Part shown: piece by piece, positions 1 through 6,829 of the stretch
How positions within the stretch are numbered: the first letter of the stretch is position 1
How the letters are laid out: every line of letters starts with the position of its first letter
Assembly: GCA_029856145.1 (NCBI GenBank)
Contig: JAHQWK010000012.1
Location: forward strand, 115,714-179,713
Origin: Promethearchaeia archaeon
GTDB lineage: Archaea; Asgardarchaeota; Lokiarchaeia; Sigyniarchaeales; SOKP01
Direction: 5' to 3'
Length of the DNA: 64,000 nt
Position numbers and translations under genes: made by a program
Notes under the pieces: generated by a model
The model's database searches: none
What the model saw: only the letters and a program-made list of their open reading frames with translations
What the model was told of the DNA's origin: nothing

Positions 1-326
1 TTTGAAATTACCTTTGCTAAAAGTTTACATTCTCGAAATCCTAAAAATCCTGGTTTGTAAGGAAATTTAATTAGTTCTTTAGCAAAATAATATGACTCTG
101 CTTTTTTTTGATTAAAATTCCAAACTACCACACAAGCCACTCCATAATCGATTTTTCCTTTTTCATAGTATGAGATATCTACTCCAACAATGGTTTTAAT
201 AGCCTTAAAATCCTTTATGTGTTTATTTTGGGGCAATTGGATAATTAGGTTTTGATATTTTACTTGAATTGCTTCTGCTTGTTTAAATGAATAATCGTCT
301 ACTAGTAACTCTTGAATAATTGGCAT
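1..326 (-). CDS. nfi: Endonuclease V, N-terminal part (runs off window)
   Basis: This is the first ~108 codons of a minus-strand gene whose ATG is at 324-326; the rest lies before base 1. The translation contains GVDISY, the strand carrying the first catalytic Asp of endonuclease V, and later PYKPGFLGFRE, the family motif with the catalytic Glu. Endonuclease V is a DNA repair nuclease that cuts near deoxyinosine; archaeal members are about 200-230 residues, so roughly half is visible. It is transcribed away from the CooC-like gene at 481. The call rests on motif recognition only. Confidence 0.8.
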   Translation of the reverse strand, partial: MPIIQELLVDDYSFKQAEAIQVKYQNLIIQLPQNKHIKDFKAIKTIVGVDISYYEKGKIDYGVACVVVWNFNQKKAESYYFAKELIKFPYKPGFLGFRECKLLAKVIS

Positions 327-404
327 TCTAAATTAAGTATTTTGTAATTCTTATGTAATATTAAATTCAGATGGTTTAATATTATTCTAGTTTAGTAATT
401 CACT

Positions 405-480
405 CTAAATTATTTGAATTTATAAATAAAAACTTTAATTTACTTCGATTTATACTCTAAATTAGTTTGGTGATTTTTCT
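405..480 (+). promoter_or_regulatory. Putative TATA-type promoter of the CooC-like gene
   Basis: The stretch holds an AT-rich TATA-like element (TTTATAAATA near 418-427), about 55 bases before the ATG at 481, and a weak GGTGA ribosome site at 470-474. It sits between divergent genes. Archaeal promoters are hard to place by eye in DNA this AT-rich, so this is a suggestion only. Confidence 0.25.
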
Positions 481-1284
481 ATGAAAATTAGTGTAAGTGG
501 AAAGGGTGGTGTTGGAAAGACTTTAGTTGCTGGTATTCTAGCAAGAATGTTTGCAAAAGATGAATTTAAGGTTTTAGCAATTGATAATGATTCTGCTATG
601 AATCTTAGTTATACTTTAGGCATCGATGAAAAGACTAAGGCTCAAATCGTCCCAATTAAAGAAATGAAATCAATGATAGAAGAAAGAACGTTTGTAAAAG
701 GTGCTGGTCCTGGAGTATATAATATAAACCCAGAAGTCTCTGACATACCCGATAAATTTAAAGTATCAGGTCAAGATGGCTTACAATTGCTGGTTTTAGG
801 TGGAATTGAAGAACCAGCTACAGGATGTTTATGTCCAGAAAATGCCTTAATAAGAACCCTCTTATACAATTTATTTGTTAAAAGGGATGAAATTGTAATT
901 GTCGATTTTGAAGCAGGTATAGAACACTTAGGGCGTGGCACAGCAAAAGGTATTGATTTAATGTTAGTTATAACAGAGCCTTCTCAAAAATCTTTAGATC
1001 TCTGCAAGAAAATAATAGATCTTTCAAAAAAATTAGGAGTTATTAATATTTATTTAATTGCAAATAAAATAGCTGACGAGTCTCAAAAAGATGTGATTAA
1101 TCAAAAAATTAAAGATTGGGAGGTTCCCCTTTATCATTCAATCCCTTTTGACCCTGAAATTGGGAAAGCTGATTTAGAGGGTATATCTCCAATGGACCAT
1201 AACTCAAATTCAAAGGCAATTCTATCAATTAAATCTCTTTATAATAAATTAAAAAAATTAAAAGCTGAACTCTTTGATTTATAG
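481..1284 (+). CDS. CooC/MinD-family ATPase, probable Ni-enzyme maturation factor
   Basis: This is a 267-residue soluble P-loop ATPase of the SIMIBI class. The deviant Walker A KGGVGKT is at residues 8-14, and a Cys-x-Cys pair (C116, C118) lies in GCLCPE, the signature of CooC. CooC proteins are dimers that use ATP hydrolysis to help insert nickel into carbon monoxide dehydrogenase. An IVDFEAG segment fits Walker B. No CO dehydrogenase gene lies in the window, so its target is not shown; HypC sits 350 bases downstream on the other strand. A GGTGA motif 6 bases before the ATG supports the start. Family is fairly sure, substrate is inference. Confidence 0.75.
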   Translation: MKISVSGKGGVGKTLVAGILARMFAKDEFKVLAIDNDSAMNLSYTLGIDEKTKAQIVPIKEMKSMIEERTFVKGAGPGVYNINPEVSDIPDKFKVSGQDGLQLLVLGGIEEPATGCLCPENALIRTLLYNLFVKRDEIVIVDFEAGIEHLGRGTAKGIDLMLVITEPSQKSLDLCKKIIDLSKKLGVINIYLIANKIADESQKDVINQKIKDWEVPLYHSIPFDPEIGKADLEGISPMDHNSNSKAILSIKSLYNKLKKLKAELFDL

Positions 1285-1435
1285 GTAAATAAGTCATTTT
1301 ATTTTTCTTCTATATAATTTATTTAAGTTACTATATATTCTATATAGTTCACCTATAAATACCTAATTTTTGTTTAGGTGATTGGAGATAATCCAAAATT
1401 AAAAAAATTAAAAAAATAGAGGTGGAATAAAGAAG

Positions 1436-1618
1436 TTGAGAAAGAAAGAAAACCTTCTAGTATTAGGAATGTTTTGTTTAATCATAGCATTCGTTTTAGA
1501 AATGGCAGGTAATGGAACTTTTTTAGCTAATTTCATAAGTTTGTTGTTTGTCGGAATAGCAATTTTTTCTAATGCTGAATATCTGGTTTTAACTTCTTTA
1601 GAGAGAAATAAGAAATAG
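1436..1618 (+). CDS. Small two-helix membrane protein
   Basis: This 60-residue protein has a short basic N-terminus (RKKEN), two predicted hydrophobic helices (about residues 7-24 and 29-47) and a charged tail ending NKK. The TTG start is chosen because a clear ribosome site, GAGGTGG, lies at 1420-1426. I do not recognise a family. It stands alone between the CooC-like gene and the convergent hypC. Confidence 0.45.
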   Translation: MRKKENLLVLGMFCLIIAFVLEMAGNGTFLANFISLLFVGIAIFSNAEYLVLTSLERNKK

Positions 1619-1634
1619 TTTCAAATATTTTTTT

Positions 1635-1877
1635 TTAAATTACATCCGTTAAATTCAAATCCTGATCTTCAGCAAGTTCTCTCCATTGTTCGATAGATTC
1701 TTTAGCTTCTTCTTCATTCATCATTTCAATTGCATATCCTGCATGAACGATAACATACTTTCCAATTTCAGGTTTTTGAATTAACGCAATAATTACATTT
1801 TGTTTAATTCCATCAAAATCTACTAATGCAGAATTCTCATCAATTTCTAAGATTTTTCCTGGTATTGCTAAGCACAT
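1635..1877 (-). CDS. hypC: Hydrogenase maturation factor HypC
   Basis: The 80-residue protein starts MCLAIPGKI, the invariant HypC/HupF N-terminus. Cys2 is exposed after Met removal and carries the Fe(CN)2CO group with HypD before delivery to the [NiFe] hydrogenase large subunit. The following strand pattern and HAGYAI motif also match HypC. The other hyp genes present are hypE at 11.2 kb, hypD at 13.0 kb and hypF at 15.2 kb; hypA and hypB are not in the window. The vhuA hydrogenase at 5.5-6.8 kb is the obvious client. Confidence 0.93.
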   Translation of the reverse strand: MCLAIPGKILEIDENSALVDFDGIKQNVIIALIQKPEIGKYVIVHAGYAIEMMNEEEAKESIEQWRELAEDQDLNLTDVI

Positions 1878-2027
1878 AAAAATTCTCTAGTCAAAACTAC
1901 AATTAGTAATTCTTATAATATAATTAAATAAATAAAATTATCTTTTTCTTCAATTAAAAAGCCCGTTTTAAATAAAATGAAAGGATAAGGGAGGATGAGC
2001 AAAGTAGACAAAAAAATTTAATCTAAC

Positions 2028-2822
2028 TTATTTTTTCATGCTATAGTAAGCTATAAGGTCGTCTAACCAATTGAAGATTTCTTCTTTTGATAGATTGTCA
2101 AGATTAAACTTCAGTCTTTCTAATTCTCTTAGAATATTTTTAATATCCAATGGTATAGATCGTTGACATAGTTCAAATAAAAATTCATTACTCTTTGTAA
2201 CCAATGATTTAATTTCCGAATCCATTGCTTCAAATATAGGAGTATTATCTAATTCATCCACAGTTTTATCAATATCTACAAGTAAATTTATTAAATCAAA
2301 AAGTCTTCCCGTTTCATTTCCTTTAAATGAACTATGAAACTGAAAGAAATAACCCCTGTAATCATCTATAGGAATTAATTCGGAATATTGATTCGCTATT
2401 CGAATAACAGATTTTATATGTTTATATAGATTCGATGGAGCCCATGCATATAAATCAAGACTAGACTCTACTTCCTTACTTCGTATATCTAAATTAAATT
2501 GATGCTCATCTTTAAAATAACCAAAAGGAATAATAACAAAATCCAATGAATTTACACTATTTTTCGTTAAAGAAAAGCTTAGATCATCTATAGTATAAGC
2601 TTGATCTAGTGAATGTCTATATAAGTTAAATTTTATTTTTTTAATACCTGGTTTATACATATAAAATAATAATCCTTCAAATCCCTGAAGACTAAACTCT
2701 ACTGAAAATTTTATATCTCTTTTTATATTCGCTCCATTATTAAATCTTACATCAAGAAATAAATGATAATAGTTTTCAAGATACTGGAAAAACCAAGGAG
2801 CATCGCGCTTTAAATTAAACAT
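2028..2822 (-). CDS. Uncharacterised 264-residue protein
   Basis: The open frame is uninterrupted with codon use like its neighbours, starts MFNLKRDAPWFF and is rich in aromatic residues in its first half. I recognise no domain: no signal peptide, membrane segment, Cys motif or nucleotide-binding loop is visible. The C-terminal ~70 residues look helical. It stands alone between hypC and a toxin-antitoxin pair, with over 140 bases of AT-rich DNA on each side. Probably an Asgard-restricted soluble protein. Confidence 0.6.
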   Translation of the reverse strand: MFNLKRDAPWFFQYLENYYHLFLDVRFNNGANIKRDIKFSVEFSLQGFEGLLFYMYKPGIKKIKFNLYRHSLDQAYTIDDLSFSLTKNSVNSLDFVIIPFGYFKDEHQFNLDIRSKEVESSLDLYAWAPSNLYKHIKSVIRIANQYSELIPIDDYRGYFFQFHSSFKGNETGRLFDLINLLVDIDKTVDELDNTPIFEAMDSEIKSLVTKSNEFLFELCQRSIPLDIKNILRELERLKFNLDNLSKEEIFNWLDDLIAYYSMKK

Positions 2823-2969
2823 AATTATTTTAACTATATTTTATTATTTATTTCTTATTATCTAATAATCCCTAAGATAAATACAATGGAATTGTGTAAT
2901 TGTACAAAATTATAAAATTCCAAATTATTAAATAATCCTTTATTATTTAAACTTTACAATCGTTTTTAA

Positions 2970-3260
2970 TTAAGTTTTAAAATCTAAAATTCTAGAACCA
3001 TGAAATAATCTAACTATTTGAACCTTATCTCCAAAAATTCTATAAATAAGACGATAATTTCTTAAAATTAATTCTCGAATATTTGGATCGTCGAGCTCTG
3101 GTACTTTTCTTCCCAATTTCGGAAATTGAGTTAAACTTTCAACTTTTTCACGAACCAGTTCATAAAAGGAAAGAGCATATTCAAGCGAGTCTTGAGCAAT
3201 ATAATCAATAATCTCATTCAAATCATTTTCTGCTGTTGGAGACCATTCTATTTCAACCAT
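2970..3260 (-). CDS. RelE/ParE-family toxin
   Basis: This 96-residue protein has the RelE/ParE fold signature: an N-terminal strand VEIEWSPTAENDL, a two-helix hairpin, then PKLGRKVPEL, RELILRNYRLIYRI and a final strand with VRLFHGSR. Family members either cleave mRNA on the ribosome or poison gyrase; the sequence alone does not say which. The gene overlaps the 3' end of the upstream antitoxin gene by 13 bases, the usual toxin-antitoxin arrangement with the antitoxin first. Confidence 0.85.
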   Translation of the reverse strand: MVEIEWSPTAENDLNEIIDYIAQDSLEYALSFYELVREKVESLTQFPKLGRKVPELDDPNIRELILRNYRLIYRIFGDKVQIVRLFHGSRILDFKT

Positions 3261-3448
3261 TTTTCCAATCTCTTTTTAGCATTTTCCATGACTTGTTCAT
3301 GAGGAATTACTTTTCCTAGCTTAACTTCTTCAATACCCGTTAATATCTTCTTTTTAACATATAGATGATACATGATATCATCAATTGTAGCATCTTCTGG
3401 TAATTTTCTTATAAGGGCTATTATTTCTTCCTTAAGATTAGTAGTCAT
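3248..3448 (-). CDS. Antitoxin partner of the RelE/ParE toxin
   Basis: The 66-residue protein begins with a short helical region (KEEIIALIRKLPEDATIDD) followed by an IMYHLYVKKKI segment and a basic helical C-terminus. This is the pattern of small antitoxins commonly found just before RelE/ParE toxins in archaea and bacteria. It is first in the two-gene unit and its stop lies inside the toxin gene. By analogy the C-terminus should wrap the toxin, and the pair may bind its own promoter. Confidence 0.75.
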   Translation of the reverse strand: MTTNLKEEIIALIRKLPEDATIDDIMYHLYVKKKILTGIEEVKLGKVIPHEQVMENAKKRLEKWLK

Positions 3449-3591
3449 AAGTTCTCACTATCTAAATAATCATTTTAACTTTTATAATTACTTATCCACT
3501 TTTAATAACCCATAGAAATGATAACAATCTTTCTAATTGAAAAACTTTCTGGCATTGTCATATTCATTAAATTTAAAAAAAAATTATTTAA

Positions 3592-3770
3592 TTAAAATTC
3601 TCCAGTTATTTCATCTTGTCTCAAAACTTCTCTGAATTTGGTACGATTGAAAGAAATTAAAGATATTTTTTCAATCAGATCTCCGTTATTTGAAGCGAAT
3701 ACCAGTCTAGTTGGTTCTTTATTATCGTATCTTTCTTATTTAAATCTTACAATCTCAATAAGAATGTTTA
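3592..3770 (-). pseudogene. Decayed small reading frame with internal TAA
   Basis: Read on the minus strand, one frame encodes about 60 sensible residues: IEIVRFK, a TAA stop (3736-3738), then ERYDNKEPTRLVFASN and onward to a TAA at 3592-3594. The composition on both sides of the stop is protein-like and in the same frame, but no ATG, GTG or TTG opens it. It looks like a relic of a short gene downstream of the toxin-antitoxin unit. The family is not recognised. The rest of 3449-3814 shows nothing else. Confidence 0.3.
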
Positions 3771-3814
3771 AAAAAATTAAAAAAATAAAAGAATTTTAAG
3801 ATTATACTATTTAT

Positions 3815-4693
3815 CTATATACCAAGCTTTTCTAATACTCCAGATAATCTTGTACGATGAAATTTTAATCCTAATTCATCCGGACTAAATCCCATTGCTA
3901 AAGCATATAATTCTGTTAGATACAAAACAGGGATTCCATATTCGGTTTCGAACATCTTGCCGAGATCTCTTTGTCTAGTATCAAATTGCTGGAAACATGA
4001 TGGACAGTTCACAACAATGACGTCCGCACCAGTCTTTTTAATACTATCCATTTTTTTCTTTAGATTTGCCATGCCATGTTCCTCATATGCATTTGTTACT
4101 GCTGAACCGCAACAAAGTGCAATTTCTTCATAGTCTACTACTGTAGCCCCAGAAAGAGCTGCTAACTCTTTTAAATTAGTCGGTCGCATTGGATCGTCGG
4201 ATTCCATCCATTCAGCGGGTCTCATATAATGACACCCTGGATGGCAAGCTACTTTCAAACCACCTAATTGTTTAGTTATAGCTCCTCTAATCTTATCCAA
4301 TCCCACTTCATCTTTCAATACATCAACAAAATGCTTTATATCTATAGACCCTTTAAATTCCTTCCCGATTTTTGCCAGCTCCGAATTGACCTTTTCCTTC
4401 TTCAAGCTATCATGCTCTAATTGATGCTTTACACCTCTTAAAGTATTAGCACAACCATTACATAATGATACAATGTCCTTACCCTCTGTTTCTGCTAAAC
4501 ATAGATTTCGAGCACCGATTGTTAACCACGCATCATTATCAAAACATTTTACTCCAGTAGGATCTGGACAACATGAGAATGGTGCCTGAGAGGTTTCAAT
4601 ACCTAGCTTATCAAAAACTTTTCTTGAAGCAGCTTCAATAAAAGGAATTCTATTACCAATAACACATCCCTCAAACATTTTATATTCTGTCAT
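3815..4693 (-). CDS. hdrB: Heterodisulfide reductase subunit B (HdrB-like)
   Basis: This 292-residue protein has the two CCG domains of HdrB: an N-terminal Cys (FEGCVIGN), CC and CNGC, then GCH, CC and CPSC. All ten conserved cysteines are present. In methanogens they bind two non-cubane [4Fe-4S] clusters that reduce the CoM-S-S-CoB disulfide; in Asgards the acceptor is not known. It is the last gene of the minus-strand unit vhuG-vhuA-vhuU-hdrC-hdrB, 16 bases after hdrC. No hdrA accompanies this copy. The call is secure, the physiological substrate is not. Confidence 0.92.
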   Translation of the reverse strand: MTEYKMFEGCVIGNRIPFIEAASRKVFDKLGIETSQAPFSCCPDPTGVKCFDNDAWLTIGARNLCLAETEGKDIVSLCNGCANTLRGVKHQLEHDSLKKEKVNSELAKIGKEFKGSIDIKHFVDVLKDEVGLDKIRGAITKQLGGLKVACHPGCHYMRPAEWMESDDPMRPTNLKELAALSGATVVDYEEIALCCGSAVTNAYEEHGMANLKKKMDSIKKTGADVIVVNCPSCFQQFDTRQRDLGKMFETEYGIPVLYLTELYALAMGFSPDELGLKFHRTRLSGVLEKLGI

Positions 4694-4709
4694 TTTTCTT
4701 ATCCTCGAA

Positions 4710-5219
4710 TTATTTTAGTTTTTTATCTGTTCCAATATTTTTTAGTAATGTTTGTACTTCATTCACATCTGGTACTACTACCGCTGGTAAACCTAATTGT
4801 TCTCTTCGTCTCTCAATTGCAGGTTGTGAAGGAATTGCTTTGGCATTTTCGAAAACTGTTTTTGCCTGTGAATAGATAAATTCTGGACCTTTCCCTAGAG
4901 CAATACTCTGGTTTTTTAGAAATGTAAAGATTTCTGTAAGCTCAATATTTTGGGGACATACCTCATCACATGTATCACAAACAGTACAACCCCAAATAGT
5001 TAACTCATCTCCTCCAAGGAGTAAACCTTTATATCCTAAAAGAGCAAATAAGATATTTTTTCTAGGATTATAACCCTTAGCCGGGTCATAAAAATCCGCG
5101 GTAACATCAGTTACAGGACAATTATCAGCACATCTACTACATTGATAACAGTATTTAATCACATCAGGCCCAATATGGTAATCTAAAATCTGTTTTCTCC
5201 ATTCAAAGTTTACTTCCAT
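4710..5219 (-). CDS. hdrC: Heterodisulfide reductase subunit C (HdrC-like)
   Basis: This 169-residue iron-sulfur protein has two [4Fe-4S] motifs, CYQCSRCADNCP and CTVCDTCDEVCP, in the spacing of HdrC. HdrC passes electrons from HdrA to the clusters of HdrB. The gene sits between the selenoprotein-type vhuU (with its SECIS-like 3' region) and hdrB. It is shorter than the second HdrC in the window (33054-33656) and lacks that protein's basic tail. Cytoplasmic; no membrane segment is visible. Confidence 0.92.
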   Translation of the reverse strand: MEVNFEWRKQILDYHIGPDVIKYCYQCSRCADNCPVTDVTADFYDPAKGYNPRKNILFALLGYKGLLLGGDELTIWGCTVCDTCDEVCPQNIELTEIFTFLKNQSIALGKGPEFIYSQAKTVFENAKAIPSQPAIERRREQLGLPAVVVPDVNEVQTLLKNIGTDKKLK

Positions 5220-5264
5220 TTTTTTTCACTTTTTTTCTTATTTTTTGAATGATTTTTTTTATTT

Positions 5265-5342
5265 GTAGGCTTTAACCCCACGCAAGGGGCAGTTATATCC
5301 AATTTCTATTATTTTTATTGGACATTCATCCTATAAGCCTAC
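5265..5342 (-). promoter_or_regulatory. SECIS-like RNA element of vhuU
   Basis: On the minus strand an 8-bp perfect outer stem pairs GTAGGCTT (5342-5335) with AAGCCTAC (5272-5265). Inside it two more hairpins can form: TCCAAT/ATTGGA (5322-5317 with 5303-5298) and CCCC/GGGG (5289-5286 with 5279-5276, loop TTGCGT). The 5' arm overlaps the last codons and the TAG stop of vhuU. Archaeal selenocysteine insertion elements lie in the 3' untranslated region, exactly here relative to the in-frame TGA. The fold was drawn by eye and the core nucleotides were not matched to a covariance model. Confidence 0.6.
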
Positions 5343-5477
5343 GTTCAAATTTCGAGAGTAAATCTCAGTGCCCTCTTCATTAACTACAGTAATGTGAGCA
5401 GCACACGATAGTCAACAGTCAAAACAGCGAACTATCATTTCCAAGAGATTTACTACACCTTCTGGTATATCACTCAT
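5331..5477 (-). CDS. vhuU: Selenocysteine hydrogenase mini-subunit VhuU
   Basis: ATG at 5475-5477, in-frame TGA at 5412-5414 read as selenocysteine (residue 22), TAG stop at 5331-5333; 48 residues. Around the TGA the protein reads RCFDCULSCAAH. This aligns with the C-terminal DPCxxCxxH motif that ligates Ni and Fe in [NiFe] hydrogenases, with U in the place of the first Cys of that motif and Cys in place of Pro. The upstream vhuA lacks exactly this C-terminal segment, so the large subunit is split as in methanococcal VhuA/VhuU. Splitting removes the need for C-terminal proteolysis during maturation. A SECIS-like fold follows. If TGA were a stop, only a 21-residue peptide would be made. Confidence 0.85.
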
Positions 5478-5520
5478 CTTTTTTTATTCACTTTTTTATT
5501 TAATTTTCAATATATTTGAT

Positions 5521-6825
5521 TTATTTAATCCATGGGTCTGGTAATTTTAATCCATCTAGTGCCTTGTCTTCGAAAACCTGTTTAGCTACATGCATTAATG
5601 TCTTTTCAATTCCCGCAATATTATGGTTAGTTGCTACTAAGAGATTTGCTTTTTTACAAATTCCTTCAGCATCTGACCAAATATGATACAAAAGTAATCC
5701 TCGTGGAGCTTCAGTGACGCCAACACCATCTCCTTCTCGTGGTTGGACATCCAAAGTTTTACAATCTGGATTTACCACATCATCATCTTGAAGGAGTGTT
5801 GCTACAACTTCAATTGACTCAACTAATTCAATTAATCGAGCCCAATGATATGCGAATGTATGATGAGGTATGTTTCCAACTTTTGCTCTCATTGCTTGCA
5901 ATGCTTCATCAGCTAAGGGAGTTGCCATTTTATCTGCACAGTTAATCATTGCTAATGTATTCGCTCGATAAATACCTTCAGGGTATCCAGCAGGTTTATA
6001 ATACATGTGAGTTGCATAAGAATGTTCTGGAATGTGTTCACCTAAAGCGTCTAAATATTTCTGAGGTGGATAATCGAATTTCTCTCCATCAGGAGAAACA
6101 ATACGAATATCACCATCATAAATATCATGAACACCATTTTTAGTCATACCTAAGTAATAAGTTGGAACAACACCAACATTAGCAACAACATCCCAATAAT
6201 CTTCGACAACTTTTAAACCAATATCCACAGTCTTTTTTGTCCATTCAACTTGATCCTCAATTTGTTTTAAAAACAAATCTCGAACATCTTCATCTAAAGG
6301 CTTTTTCATTCCACCAACTATAGCAGAAATTGGATGTACAGATTTACCACCTACTGCAGCGCATAATTTCTGTCCAAAATCCATCATTTTTAATGCCATT
6401 GTACCGACTTCTGGCATTTTATTGATGACATGAACAACATTCCTTAGCGCAGGATCAGCGAAAGGTCCTAATAAGAAATCAGGAGCTGCAAGTGCATAGA
6501 AATGAAGTGCATGTGATGAATATTGCTTTGCATTCTGTAACAATTGACGTAATTTATATGCTGCAGGAGGAATTTGAACGCCCCAAGCGTCTTCTACTGC
6601 TTTGGTAGGTGTTAGATGATGAGGTATCGGACATATACCACAAATTCTTGGAGTAATTCTAGGGATATTTTCGCAATATCTTCCTTCAAGAAATTTCTCA
6701 AAAAATCTTGTCGAAGTGATATTGAATTGAACATCTTGTACCTTTCCATCATCACCTAAGACTAATCTTAAGCCTCCATGTCCCTCTAATCGAGTCACGG
6801 GGTCTACTACTATTTCTTTTACCAT
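5521..6825 (-). CDS. vhuA: F420-non-reducing [NiFe] hydrogenase large subunit, split form (VhuA/MvhA)
   Basis: This 434-residue protein starts with VVDPVTRLEGHG and carries RICGICPIPHH, the N-terminal Ni-Fe ligand motif of hydrogenase large subunits (group 3c type). It ends at LPDPWIK without the C-terminal DPCxxCxxH motif; that part is supplied by vhuU, which begins 43 bases downstream. The active site oxidises or forms H2 in the cytoplasm, with VhuG passing electrons toward Hdr. It starts 4 bases after vhuG ends. Lacking the tail, it should not need the HycI-type maturation protease. Confidence 0.93.
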   Translation of the reverse strand: MVKEIVVDPVTRLEGHGGLRLVLGDDGKVQDVQFNITSTRFFEKFLEGRYCENIPRITPRICGICPIPHHLTPTKAVEDAWGVQIPPAAYKLRQLLQNAKQYSSHALHFYALAAPDFLLGPFADPALRNVVHVINKMPEVGTMALKMMDFGQKLCAAVGGKSVHPISAIVGGMKKPLDEDVRDLFLKQIEDQVEWTKKTVDIGLKVVEDYWDVVANVGVVPTYYLGMTKNGVHDIYDGDIRIVSPDGEKFDYPPQKYLDALGEHIPEHSYATHMYYKPAGYPEGIYRANTLAMINCADKMATPLADEALQAMRAKVGNIPHHTFAYHWARLIELVESIEVVATLLQDDDVVNPDCKTLDVQPREGDGVGVTEAPRGLLLYHIWSDAEGICKKANLLVATNHNIAGIEKTLMHVAKQVFEDKALDGLKLPDPWIK

Positions 6826-6829
6826 TTTT

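Noticed and set aside
4710..5219. Possible frameshift between hdrC and vhuU
   Set aside because: The 111-base space is filled by the SECIS-like element; each gene is complete in its own frame.
5739..6143. Two plus-strand frames over vhuA
   Set aside because: Shadow frames of the hydrogenase large subunit; His-rich runs are artefacts of the opposite strand.
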